Source: Streptomyces sp. NBC_00461 (GTDB taxonomy: Bacteria > Actinomycetota > Actinomycetes > Streptomycetales > Streptomycetaceae). From it: 64,000 nucleotides of DNA. Below the pieces are notes generated by a model that ran no database searches, was not told where the DNA came from, and worked only from the letters and a program-made list of their open reading frames with translations. The DNA lies in the NCBI RefSeq assembly GCF_036013935.1, contig NZ_CP107902.1:1707001-1771000 (forward strand), written 5' to 3'. Positions 25,641 through 33,941 of the stretch are shown in pieces (within the stretch, counting starts at the first letter, position 1; each line of letters opens with the position of its first letter). The translations under genes and the position numbers were made by a program.

Positions 25641-26570
25641 ATGCCCACTCGCCTGGGCCTGAGTCTTCCCCAAGCACGGCAGTACGACATCGGACGGGAC
25701 GTGCCGGACGTCGCCCGCACCGCGGAGCGGATCGGCTACGACAGTCTCTGGGTCTACGAACGCGCCCTCTTCCCGGATCCCGCGACCCAGGGCCTGGGCG
25801 GCATGGACGGCGTCCCCTGGCCCGACCAGTACCGCGGCGTCCCCGAGCCGCTGGTGACACTGACGCTGGCCGCGGCGGCGACCGAGCGCGCCGAGTTGGG
25901 CACCAGTGTCCTGGTCGCTCCACTGCACGGCCCGTTCCAACTGGCCAGGACGCTGGGCACCTTGGACGCGGCGAGCGGTGGCCGGGTCGTGGCGGGCTTC
26001 GGCACGGGCTGGTCGCTCGACGAGTACGCGGCCGCGGGCGTGGCCCCGTTCGAGGAGCGCGGCCGTGTCCTGGACGAGATCATCGACGTCTGCCGTGCCG
26101 TGTGGGGCCCGGACCCGGTGCTCTACGAGGGCCGCCACACCAGGATCGCCTCGTCCGTGATCGGGCCCAAGCCCGCCCGCCCGATCCCGATCCTGCTGCC
26201 CTCGCACAGCAGGAAGGCGATGATCCGGCTCGTGGACCGGGCCGACGGCTGGATGCCCATCGCCATGGGGGCCGGACAACTTGCCGACCAGTGGCGGCAG
26301 TTGCAGGATCTCGCGGCCGCGCGCGGCCGCGCCCGACCGATCCGCTCGGCGGTCCGGGTGAACGCGCAGTACACCGCCAAGGCGTACGACGCCGCGGACC
26401 GGGCGGCGTTCCAGGGCAGCGTCGACCAGATCGTCGAGGATCTCGTCGCCCACGCCGAGATCGGGCTCGACGAGTTCTTCTTCGAACTCCAGGGCCACCT
26501 GCGCGACGTCCAGGAACTCAAGGACGTCGCCACGGAGGTGTACGAGAAGGCTCGCGCGGCCGGTGTCTAG
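25641..26570 (+). CDS. LLM-class F420-dependent oxidoreductase
   Basis: Luciferase-like TIM-barrel protein of 309 residues. RLGLSLPQ, DVARTAERIGYDSLWVYE, AAAATERAELGTSVLV and GGRVVAGFGTGWSLDEYAAAGV are the usual cofactor-barrel segments, and EERGRVLDEIIDVCRAVWG follows the bacterial LLM pattern of F420-dependent reductases. AAGGAG lies before ATG 25641. Substrate unknown. It is followed by a bidirectional terminator shared with davB. Confidence 0.87.
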   Translation: MPTRLGLSLPQARQYDIGRDVPDVARTAERIGYDSLWVYERALFPDPATQGLGGMDGVPWPDQYRGVPEPLVTLTLAAAATERAELGTSVLVAPLHGPFQLARTLGTLDAASGGRVVAGFGTGWSLDEYAAAGVAPFEERGRVLDEIIDVCRAVWGPDPVLYEGRHTRIASSVIGPKPARPIPILLPSHSRKAMIRLVDRADGWMPIAMGAGQLADQWRQLQDLAAARGRARPIRSAVRVNAQYTAKAYDAADRAAFQGSVDQIVEDLVAHAEIGLDEFFFELQGHLRDVQELKDVATEVYEKARAAGV

Positions 26571-26572
26571 TG

Positions 26573-26620
26573 CCCCGACAGGCGACGTTTGCGCGACGGG
26601 GCGAACCTTGCCTGTCGGGG
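26573..26620. terminator. Bidirectional terminator between LLM oxidoreductase and davB
   Basis: CCCCGACAGGC (26573-26583) and GCCTGTCGGGG (26610-26620), a perfect 11-bp stem between convergent genes whose stops are only 56 bases apart. Confidence 0.75.
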
Positions 26621-26626
26621 TACCGG

Positions 26627-28327
26627 TCAGTCCTCCGGCAGTTCGACCGGCGCGATCTCGTCGTACACGTCGCCCGGGCCCGGGTTGGTCGTGTCCGTCC
26701 CGCCGCCGAAGTGGTGCATGACGCCCCAGACCGCGTTCAGCGCGGTCTGGATCGCGCCCTCGGCCCAGCCGGCCGTCCAGGAGATGTCGTCGCCGGCGAG
26801 GAAGATGCCCCGCTTGTCCTCGGGCAGCCGGTCCTGCATGAAGTGCGTGAACAGGCGCCGCTGGTAGCGGTAGTGGCCAGGCAGGTTGGCCTTGAACGCT
26901 CCCATGAAGTAGGGCTCGTTCTCCCAGGACACGGTCACCGGGTTGCCGATGACGTGCTGGCGGATGTCGACGTTCGGGTAGATCTCGCCGAGCGACTTCA
27001 GCATGACCTCCATCCGCTCGTTCGCTGACAGCGGCAGCCACTTCAGGCTGTCGTCGCACCAGGTGTAGGAGAGGCAGATGACGGCCGGCTTGTCCGGACC
27101 GTCGTCCAGGAGGTAAGTGCCGCGCGTCATACGGTCGGTGAGCGTCATCGACATGACATCCCGGCCGGTGACCTCGTCCTTGTCCAGCCAGAAGGGTCGG
27201 TCGACGGGCACGAACAGCTTGCTGGACTCCATGTAGTGGGTGCGCTCGATCGCCGTCCAGTGGTCGATCGGGAAGAGCGAGTCGTCGCAGGCGATCTTCG
27301 ACAGGAGCATCCAGGACTGGGCGGTGAAGATCGCCGCCTGGTAGGTGCGGATGTCGCCGTTCGCGTCCGTCACGGTGATCCGGTTGCCGGCGGTGCGGTG
27401 CAGCCGGGTCACGGCGGGGCGGGGCTCGCCGTCCACGTGCAGGGACTTGAGGGAGGTCCCGTACGGCCAGTGCACGATCTTCTCCGGCTCGCGCTCCCAG
27501 AGCCGGACCGGCAGTTGCTGGGAGCCGCCGACGATGCCGCGGTGGTGGTCGTCGGCCTCGGTGTAGACGACCCGGAGGATCTCCAGGATGGAGTTCGGGA
27601 AGTCGGTGTCCCAGCCGCCTGTCCCGAAGCCGACCTGGCCGAAGATCTCGCGGTGGCGGAAGGACTTGAAGGCCTCGGAGTCGCAGAGGAAGCCGTAGAA
27701 GGTCTGGTTGTCGAGCTTCTCGACGAGCCTCGACCAGATCTCACGGATCCGCGGCACGTCCCGCTCGCGCAGGGCGCGGTTCATGTCGGAGAAGTCGGCG
27801 CCCTCTTCGAGGCAGGTGTTCCAGGCGTGGGCGACGTCCCGGTACACCTGCGGCAGGTCGTCGACCGTCTCGGCGTAGTGCGACTCGCCCTTGAGGTCGA
27901 CGACCGTCGAAGGGGTCGCCTCCGCAAGGGGGTTGGGGAACGGCCGGGTCTGAAGGCCCACCAGGTCGATGTAGTGCTGGAGCGCCGTCGAGGAGGGCGG
28001 GAAGCGCATCGCGCCCATCTCGGCGGTGAGGTCCTCGGTGCCCGGGCCGTCGAAGCCGACGGTGCGCAGTCGTCCGCCGATCCTGTCGGCCTCGTACACG
28101 ACCGGCTTCAGGCCCATCTTCATCAGCTCGTAGGCCGCCACGATGCCGGACAGCCCGCCGCCGATGACCGCGACCTCGGCCCCGTGCTCGGTCGCCGGTA
28201 TCTGACCGAGGCCCGCCGGGTGGGCGAGGAAGTCGTCGTAGGCGTACGGGAAGTCCGGGCCGAACATGGTGATCGGCGGTTGGTGCTCGTCTGCGTGCTC
28301 GACGGCGTTGGGCACGGTGGACGTCAT
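26627..28327 (-). CDS. davB: Flavin monoamine oxidase-family lysine 2-monooxygenase (DavB-like)
   Basis: 566-residue FAD enzyme. VIGGGLSGIVAAYE (about 54-67) is the dinucleotide fold, followed by PVVYEADRIGGRLRT, AEMGAMRFPPS, FGQVGFGTGGWDTDFPNS and the C-terminal FAD-binding AGDDISWTAGWAEGAIQ. The opening ITMFGPDFPYAYDDFLAHPAGLG and the ending NPGPGDVYDEIAP closely parallel Pseudomonas DavB as remembered. DavB oxidatively decarboxylates L-lysine to 5-aminovaleramide. The DavA-type amidase just upstream supports this over a tryptophan monooxygenase (IaaM). ATG 28327 follows AAGGAG. Confidence 0.8.
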   Translation of the reverse strand: MTSTVPNAVEHADEHQPPITMFGPDFPYAYDDFLAHPAGLGQIPATEHGAEVAVIGGGLSGIVAAYELMKMGLKPVVYEADRIGGRLRTVGFDGPGTEDLTAEMGAMRFPPSSTALQHYIDLVGLQTRPFPNPLAEATPSTVVDLKGESHYAETVDDLPQVYRDVAHAWNTCLEEGADFSDMNRALRERDVPRIREIWSRLVEKLDNQTFYGFLCDSEAFKSFRHREIFGQVGFGTGGWDTDFPNSILEILRVVYTEADDHHRGIVGGSQQLPVRLWEREPEKIVHWPYGTSLKSLHVDGEPRPAVTRLHRTAGNRITVTDANGDIRTYQAAIFTAQSWMLLSKIACDDSLFPIDHWTAIERTHYMESSKLFVPVDRPFWLDKDEVTGRDVMSMTLTDRMTRGTYLLDDGPDKPAVICLSYTWCDDSLKWLPLSANERMEVMLKSLGEIYPNVDIRQHVIGNPVTVSWENEPYFMGAFKANLPGHYRYQRRLFTHFMQDRLPEDKRGIFLAGDDISWTAGWAEGAIQTALNAVWGVMHHFGGGTDTTNPGPGDVYDEIAPVELPED

Positions 28328-28401
28328 GGGGTACGGACTCCTTGCGGGAAAGCTGCTGAATCTGCTGGGGGCTGGGGTAAGGCTTTTCTTCGGCCGGGCT
28401 T

Positions 28402-29190
28402 TCAGGCCAGGGACCCGTAGAGACCGGGGCGGCGGTCCTTCAGGTACGGGTTCGCCTCGCGGGAGGCGGCGAGGAAGGCGGGGTCGGCGTCGGCGAGCAC
28501 GAGTTGTTCGCCGCGTCCGGCGCGGGCGCGGGCGACGCCGTCGGGGCCGGCCAGCACGGAGAGGCCGACGAAGTCGAACTCCCCTTCCAGGCCGACCCGG
28601 TTGACGTACGCGACGTACATCTGGTTCTCGAAGGCACGCACCGGGATCATCGACTCGGCGACGAACTGGAACGGGTGCATCTGCGCGGTCGGCACGACGA
28701 GGAGGTCGGTGCCGGCCAGGGCGTGGGCGCGGACGTTCTCCGGGAACTCGACGTCGTAGCAGATCATGAGGCCGACGCGGAGGCCGTTCAGCTCGGCCTG
28801 GACGACCGGCTGCTCCCCGGGCGTGAAGTGGTCGCGCTCGAAGCAGCCGAAGAGGTGGGTCTTGCGGTAGTTCGCGAGGCGGTCGCCGTCGGCGGAGATC
28901 AGCTGGGCGGAGTTGAAGACGGTGTCGCCGTCGCGCTCCGGGTAGCCGTAGGCGATCGCGAGCCCGTGCCGGGAGGCGATGTCGGCGATCGCGTCCGCGC
29001 AGGCGCCGTCGGCGGGTTCGGCGAGGCGGCCGATGTCGTCGCCGATCGCGTACCCGGTGAGGAACATCTCCGGTGCGGCCAGCAGCACGGCGCCCGTGGC
29101 GGCGGCACGGCCCGCGGCCGCGTCGAGGACCTTGAGGTTCTCGGCGACCGAGCCGGGGCGGCCGGAGCTCTGGAGCAGGGCGGTGCGCAT
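28402..29190 (-). CDS. davA: Nitrilase-superfamily amidase, DavA-like 5-aminovaleramidase
   Basis: 262-residue carbon-nitrogen hydrolase. The catalytic triad is Glu41 (APEMFLTGYAIG), Lys110 (YRKTHLFG) and Cys144 (LMICYDVEFPENVRA). YGYPERDGDTVFNSAQLI is typical of the DavA/aliphatic-amidase branch. DavA hydrolyses 5-aminovaleramide to 5-aminovalerate, the step after DavB. ATG 29190 follows GAGGAA, and davB begins 74 bases downstream, so davA-davB form an operon. Later steps (aminotransferase, semialdehyde dehydrogenase) are not in the window. Specificity rests on the pairing. Confidence 0.78.
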   Translation of the reverse strand: MRTALLQSSGRPGSVAENLKVLDAAAGRAAATGAVLLAAPEMFLTGYAIGDDIGRLAEPADGACADAIADIASRHGLAIAYGYPERDGDTVFNSAQLISADGDRLANYRKTHLFGCFERDHFTPGEQPVVQAELNGLRVGLMICYDVEFPENVRAHALAGTDLLVVPTAQMHPFQFVAESMIPVRAFENQMYVAYVNRVGLEGEFDFVGLSVLAGPDGVARARAGRGEQLVLADADPAFLAASREANPYLKDRRPGLYGSLA

Positions 29191-29227
29191 GCGTGTTCCT
29201 CAGCGGTACGTATGGGTTTGGGGGGCC

Positions 29228-29331
29228 AGATAAACGGTACGGGCGCGGGGCTCGGGCGGACAAGGCGGAGCCGTTGCGCGCCGGTGAGCGGATCGTTGCG
29301 TGCACCATCCGTCCGCCGGCGATTCGTTGCG
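29228..29331 (-). promoter_or_regulatory. davA promoter region with three CGTTGCG boxes
   Basis: CGTTGCG occurs at 29272, 29294 and 29325 (plus-strand orientation), 22 and 31 bases apart. The second lies in GATCGTTGCGT and the third in ATTCGTTGCGCGC; the same two extended words recur ahead of the cationic permease gene. A possible minus-strand -10 (TTATCT, 29233-29228) lies nearer davA with a poor -35, so the boxes fall where an activator would bind. Confidence 0.5.
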
Positions 29332-29486
29332 CGCCTTCGGGCATAGCTCCGGACCTCCTTGAGGCGCAGGTCACGGACGGGTCCCCGCCGCGCGCCGGAA
29401 GCGGGGTGCCGCCTCGGGCGCGATGTGGTGGCGGCACGGCGCCGGGACAGTGGTGACCGTCCGCTTCACCTGCAGAAAGGACCGCC

Positions 29487-29918
29487 ATGCAGCGTCGTAC
29501 GATGATCGCCGTGCTCGCGGCCGTGCTCCTGCTCGCCACCGGAGCGACGGGCTCTGCCATGGCGTCCGCGACCGACAGCCGTCCGCAGCGCGAGGCCGCC
29601 GCGGTGACCGGCACCGCGAAGCTCTACCGGGTCGCCGGGGAACCTTTCGAGAAGGTCAAGAGGGGCACCGGCGACTCCAAGGTCGGGCAATGGCGGCCGG
29701 GCGTCCAGTCGGCCGGCCGCTCGCGCTACAGCTCGCGCAGGCGCTCGACGATCTCCCGGAGCAGCTCGGGGTCGGCGGCCGGGCCGCCCGGCGCCGGCCG
29801 CCGCGGGGCGTCGATCCGTACGAGACCGGCGTCGGCCAGATCGCCGAGCAGCACGCGTACGACGGTCAGGGGCAGGTCGGCGTCCGCGGCGAGCTCGACG
29901 AGGGGCCGGGGGCGGTGA
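29487..29918 (+). pseudogene. Probable truncated gene for a small secreted protein
   Basis: A good ribosome site (AAAGGA, six bases) precedes ATG 29487 and a textbook signal peptide (RRTMIAVLAAVLLLATGATGSAMA-SA). About 45 ordinary residues follow (TGTAKLYRVAGEPFEKVKRG, GDSKVGQW). From about residue 80 the frame runs antisense through the DUF742 gene and becomes Ser/Arg/Thr-rich, the look of a shadow frame rather than protein. The natural 3' end therefore seems lost. It is divergent from davA. The mature product is not recognised. It could also be a real small protein with an odd C-terminus. Confidence 0.45.
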
Positions 29919-30106
29919 CGCAGGAGGGCGAGGAGGGAGCTTGCGGCGTGATCGGTGCGGTACGGCGCCTCGCTGTCGCGTACGGCTGTGACCTGCGACA
30001 TCAGGTCGACGCGGTGCTGGTCGGAGGGGCGGGTGCGGCCACGGGTGACGGCGTAGGGGCGCACCAGCGCCCCCGTCTCGTCCTCGTACCAGTGCTCGTC
30101 GCTCAC
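29726..30106 (-). CDS. DUF742 (CvnC-like) winged-helix protein
   Basis: 126 residues. GALVRPYAVTRGRTRP is the DUF742 signature, followed by a winged-helix-like region (LLRHRPRPLVELAADADLPLTVVRVLLGDLADAGLVRI). DUF742 proteins are the third component of the streptomycete conservons (kinase-like CvnA, roadblock CvnB, DUF742 CvnC, GTPase CvnD). Its ATG overlaps the kinase stop by four bases (30103-30106). No roadblock gene lies between them and no GTPase gene follows, so this is a partial conservon. Confidence 0.85.
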   Translation of the reverse strand: MSDEHWYEDETGALVRPYAVTRGRTRPSDQHRVDLMSQVTAVRDSEAPYRTDHAASSLLALLRHRPRPLVELAADADLPLTVVRVLLGDLADAGLVRIDAPRRPAPGGPAADPELLREIVERLREL

Positions 30107-32064
30107 GGCAGTGACGCCCGTGCCGGCGCACCCTCCGCCCCCTCGGCACCGGAGCCCTCGTCCGCCAGCACTCCCTCGGGCAGCGACACCGTCGCCGTCG
30201 TCCCGCCGTAGGGCGACGGGCCCAGCGTGACCTCGATCCCGTGCCGGGCGGCGAGGCGGCCGACGACGTACAGGCCGAGCCGTTCGTGCCGGGTCGGGTC
30301 GAAGTCGGCCGGCGTCGTGAGCGTGTGCTGCGCCTCCTCCAGGTGCTCGGTGTCAAGGCCGAGTCCCCGGTCGTCGATCCGCAGGACGAAGCCGCCGCCG
30401 GACCGTGCGGTGCGTAGGGTGACGCGGGTGTGCGGCGGCGAGAACACCGTGGCGTTCTCGACCAGTTCGGCGATCAGATGGACGACATCGGCGACGGCGT
30501 CCGCCGCGATGCCCACGCGTGGCATCGGCGGCACCTCGACCCGGGCGTACGCCTCGATCTCGCCGACCGCGGAGGTGACGACGTCGGCGACGGGCACCGG
30601 GCGCCGCCATCTGCGGCCGGGTGCCGCGCCGGAGAGGATGATCAGGCTCTCGGCGTGCCGCCGCATCCGGGTGGTGAGGTGGTCGATGCGGAACAGCTCC
30701 TTGAGGACGTCCGGGTCGTCGGTGCGTCTCTCCAGCGTGTCGACGAGCTTCAGCTGCCGGTGCACCAGCGACTGGTTGCGGCGGGCGATGTTGAGGAGCA
30801 CAGCGGAGAGCCCGCGGCGAAGGGTCGCCTGCCGCACGGCCGCCTCGACGGCCGCGAGCCGTGCGGCGTTGAAGGACCGTCCCACGTCGCCGATCTCGTC
30901 GGCCTCCGCCTCCCCGTCCGTCAGCGGCGGCGCCTCGGCGGCCGCGTCCACCTCCTCGCCCGCGCTCAACCTCGCCATGACGTCGGGCAGTTGACGGGTG
31001 GTGAGGAGGTCGGCCGCGTCGCGCAGCCTCTCCAGCCGGCGCGAGATCCGGCGTGCGCCCCGCACCGCGCACCACACGGACAGCGCCACGGCGACCAGCC
31101 CGAGCACCCCAACGACGGCGGCCTTGACCAGTTCCTGGCGGGCGAACTCCCGCCCGCGGTCGGCGGAGTTGACCGCGGAGCGGGTGCACAGCCGCATGTA
31201 CTGCTTGACCGCCCGGTCGGTGGTGGAGCGCCAGGAGTCGGCTGACACGGCGTCGGCCGCCCTCGACGCTCCGGCCCGCAGCAGCGCGTCCTCGCCCGCC
31301 ACCAGCCGGCGATGGACTTCCCCGCGTTGGAACTCCTCGAAGAGCGCCCGCGAGTCACCCGGCAGATCGGGCACGTACGTCCGCTCGAAGACGCGCCGGT
31401 CCTCGACGGTCGCCGCGAGCGTGTCGTACTGCCGGTCGGTCAGCGTCCCGGCGGCCCGCGCACCGGCGACCAGCGCGTCCTCCCGCGACACGAACTCCCG
31501 CACCCGGACCAGCTCGACGACGACCTGTGCCTCCCGCGCCAGCTGTCCGGCCTGCAGCGCGGTGAGCGTCGACTCGACGTCGAAGCCGGGTTCCACCAGG
31601 GCGCTGTACTCGCTCACCGCCCGGTCCCAGGAGACGTCCCGGGACAGCACCCGCTCTCGCAGCAGCTCAAGTCCGCCGACGCTCGTGACCATGGCGTCCA
31701 GCGCCTGCCGCTGCCGCGCGGAGAGCCGGTCCCGGTTTCCGGACCGGACCGCGTCGCGCATGGCGTTGACGGCCCGGTCGGTGCGGCGCTGCTGCTCCAT
31801 CAGATCGACGACGGTCTGCGTACGGCGGCTCGTGCCCAAGTACGTCGCCGCGAGCCGCCGTTCGATCTGGATCTGCCCGATCGCCGTGTCGACGGGGGTG
31901 CCGAACTCCTCGTAGACGCCCTGCACCCGGACGAGCGAGCGCAGTTCGCCGGTGACGGACACCATGGCGAAACCCCACAGCACCAGCAGGGCGAGCACCG
32001 GAGCGAGCGCGAGTGCCACGATCCGGGCGCGGACCGTTCCGGTACGGCCGATGAGCCGGCGCAT
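30103..32064 (-). CDS. NIT-domain sensor histidine kinase-like protein (CvnA-like)
   Basis: 653-residue membrane protein: first membrane segment (residues 13-33), an extracellular nitrate/nitrite-sensing NIT domain (about 50-310; IERRLAATYLGTSR), second segment (VKAAVVGVLGLVAVALSVWC, about 320-340), a HAMP-like region, and a HATPase_c domain (N-box LIAELVENATVFSPPHT; RIDDRGLGL; GLYVVGRLAARHGIEV). The dimerisation helix has RRNQSLVHRQLKLVDTLE and DHLTTRMRRHAESLIILSG, as in conservon kinases, where autophosphorylation is uncertain. No response regulator is adjacent. ATG 32064. Confidence 0.9.
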   Translation of the reverse strand: MRRLIGRTGTVRARIVALALAPVLALLVLWGFAMVSVTGELRSLVRVQGVYEEFGTPVDTAIGQIQIERRLAATYLGTSRRTQTVVDLMEQQRRTDRAVNAMRDAVRSGNRDRLSARQRQALDAMVTSVGGLELLRERVLSRDVSWDRAVSEYSALVEPGFDVESTLTALQAGQLAREAQVVVELVRVREFVSREDALVAGARAAGTLTDRQYDTLAATVEDRRVFERTYVPDLPGDSRALFEEFQRGEVHRRLVAGEDALLRAGASRAADAVSADSWRSTTDRAVKQYMRLCTRSAVNSADRGREFARQELVKAAVVGVLGLVAVALSVWCAVRGARRISRRLERLRDAADLLTTRQLPDVMARLSAGEEVDAAAEAPPLTDGEAEADEIGDVGRSFNAARLAAVEAAVRQATLRRGLSAVLLNIARRNQSLVHRQLKLVDTLERRTDDPDVLKELFRIDHLTTRMRRHAESLIILSGAAPGRRWRRPVPVADVVTSAVGEIEAYARVEVPPMPRVGIAADAVADVVHLIAELVENATVFSPPHTRVTLRTARSGGGFVLRIDDRGLGLDTEHLEEAQHTLTTPADFDPTRHERLGLYVVGRLAARHGIEVTLGPSPYGGTTATVSLPEGVLADEGSGAEGAEGAPARASLP

Positions 32065-32123
32065 GCTCTCCCCCTGGAGTATTACTCGCCAGTGTTACCC
32101 GTCGGTAGCGATCGCCGCACAAC

Positions 32124-33332
32124 CTACGGGATGCTCCGCCGGGACCGCAATGGCCTCCCGAGCACCAGCAGCACCGCCGTCACCAGATACGGCAGGGCGC
32201 ACAGGGCGAAGGCTGTGCTGTGCGCGGTTCTCGTCTCGACGGCCGCGTATCCGCCGTACACCGCGACCGTGGCGAGGTCGCTGCCCAGGCCCGCGACCGA
32301 GGTCAGGGTGGCCCGGCGCTTGTCGTCGATGCGCTGCTGGAGCCGGACGTCGGCCAGCACGGTCGCCAGCTGGAAGCCGCCGAAGGCGAGGGCGACGAGG
32401 CCCAGCGCGAGAGGGGTCCCGGCCGCGGCGCCCACGGCCAGGGCGAGCGCGGCACCGACGAGAACGGCCGCCAGTCCCGCCGTACCCATGCGTTCGCACC
32501 TCCCGGCCAGCAGGCTCCCGGCGGTGGCTCCCGTCCAGATCAGCAGGAGCAGATAGGGGACGGTCACCTCGGCCACCCCGGTGTCCCGCACCAGCAGTGG
32601 CGTGTACTCGTCGAGCGCCTCCCACACGGACGCGACCGCCGGGACGAGCAGCAGCGCTCCGCGCAACGACCGGTTGCGAAGGACTTCGGCGAGCCCGTCC
32701 CGCAGCATCGGGGCCCAGCCGTCACCCCCGGTTTTCAGCTCCGGCCGGTCCTCCGGGAACCGGGTCGCCGTCACGGCGGTCGCCAGACAGGCCAGTACGC
32801 TCGCCGCGCCCACGGCCGGGTAGCCGCCCCAGGCGAACACGGGTCCGGCGAGCGCCAGAGCCGCCATGATCGCGACGTGCCCGGCCGCCCTGGCCCGGCC
32901 CATGATCCGGGCGTACTGCTCGGCCGCGCCGAGCCGCTCCAGTTCCTCGTACACCAGCGCCTCCAGCGCACCGGAGCCCAGCGCTCCGCGCGCGCCCCAC
33001 AGGACGAAGCCGAGGGCGAAGGCCCAGTACGACGGGGTGAGGATCCACAGCGCGAAGCCGGCGGCGGTGAGCAGCGGGCCCAGCCAGAGCAGCAGCCGCC
33101 GGGAGACGGCGTCGGCCCAGGCGCCGGAGGGCACCTCCAGCACGACGCCCGTGATCGACCAGATGGCGAACAACGAGGACATCTGCCAGACGGACAGGCC
33201 GGTGTCGCTGAACAGCAGGGCGTACACCGGGTAGAGCAGGACGAAGTCGTCGAGGAACGCGTAGCCGTACAGCGTGGCCGTGAGCCGACGGACGCCGGTG
33301 CCGACGGACACGCGCGCAGGTGAGAGTGTCAT
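32124..33332 (-). CDS. MFS transporter
   Basis: 402 residues with about twelve membrane segments. LYGYAFLDDFVLLYPVYALLF opens TM1, VLEVPSGAWADAVSRR is motif A, and LGSGALEALVYEELERLG follows TM4; this subgroup is usually annotated as a drug-efflux-type MFS protein. ATG 33332 is chosen over GTG 33413 because GGGAAGG lies six bases upstream. It is on the same strand as, and 59 bases upstream of, the NIT kinase gene, so they may be co-transcribed. Substrate unknown. Confidence 0.85.
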   Translation of the reverse strand: MTLSPARVSVGTGVRRLTATLYGYAFLDDFVLLYPVYALLFSDTGLSVWQMSSLFAIWSITGVVLEVPSGAWADAVSRRLLLWLGPLLTAAGFALWILTPSYWAFALGFVLWGARGALGSGALEALVYEELERLGAAEQYARIMGRARAAGHVAIMAALALAGPVFAWGGYPAVGAASVLACLATAVTATRFPEDRPELKTGGDGWAPMLRDGLAEVLRNRSLRGALLLVPAVASVWEALDEYTPLLVRDTGVAEVTVPYLLLLIWTGATAGSLLAGRCERMGTAGLAAVLVGAALALAVGAAAGTPLALGLVALAFGGFQLATVLADVRLQQRIDDKRRATLTSVAGLGSDLATVAVYGGYAAVETRTAHSTAFALCALPYLVTAVLLVLGRPLRSRRSIP

Positions 33333-33478
33333 GGGGCCTTCCCGCAGGGACGGATCGGATGCCGGAGGTACGGCGTCCGAGGCGGTCCTCGGGAGGCACG
33401 GCTGGTGGATCAATGTCGCCAGGTCATGTCACCGATGGTAGGCGGACCTGGCGCGTTCGTCCGGTGAATTTCCCACCC

Positions 33479-33931
33479 TCAGGTCGGGGACCCCGACGAG
33501 AAGCGGCGCAGCAGCGGCGACAGCACCAGCACGGACTTGGTGCGCTCGACGAAGGGCTCCCCGGCGATGCGCTCCAGGACCCGTTCGAAGTGCCGCATGT
33601 CGGAGGCGAAGACCTGGACGATCGCGTCCGCGTCGCCGGTGACCGTCGACGCGGCCACGACCTCCTGGTAGCGCTCCAGGCCCCGCCGGATGGTGTCCGG
33701 CGAGGTGTTGTGGCGGCAGTAGATCTCGACGAACCCCTCGGTCTCCCAGCCCAGGGCCCCCGGGTCCACCCGTACGGTGAAGCCGGTGATGGCCCCGGTG
33801 GCGCGCAGCCGGTCCACGCGCCGCTTCACGGCGGGCGCGGAGAGGCCGACGAGCTGCCCGATGTCCGCGTAGGAGCGGCGGGCGTCCTCGGCGAGGGCGT
33901 GCACGATGCGTTCGTCGAGATCGTTCAGCAC
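33479..33931 (-). CDS. Lrp/AsnC-family transcriptional regulator
   Basis: Feast/famine regulator of about 150 residues. The N-terminal helix-turn-helix starts VLNDLDERIVHALAEDARRSYADIG with LSAPAVKRRVDRLRATGAI, followed by a RAM ligand-binding domain (GFVEIYCRHNTSPDTIRRGL, VTGDADAIVQVFASDMRHFERVL). GTG 33931 is the natural domain start; an upstream ATG at 33994 would add a tail read from the permease's repeated 3' end. It begins 11 bases after the cationic permease stop, so it is in that operon. An amino-acid effector, possibly the permease substrate, is likely. Confidence 0.88.
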   Translation of the reverse strand: MLNDLDERIVHALAEDARRSYADIGQLVGLSAPAVKRRVDRLRATGAITGFTVRVDPGALGWETEGFVEIYCRHNTSPDTIRRGLERYQEVVAASTVTGDADAIVQVFASDMRHFERVLERIAGEPFVERTKSVLVLSPLLRRFSSGSPT

Positions 33932-33941
33932 TGCTGGTCGT

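Noticed and set aside
26627..28327. Tryptophan 2-monooxygenase (IaaM) for auxin synthesis
   Set aside because: The partner amidase is of the nitrilase/DavA type rather than the amidase-signature IaaH, and the flavoprotein termini resemble DavB. Not fully excluded without alignment.
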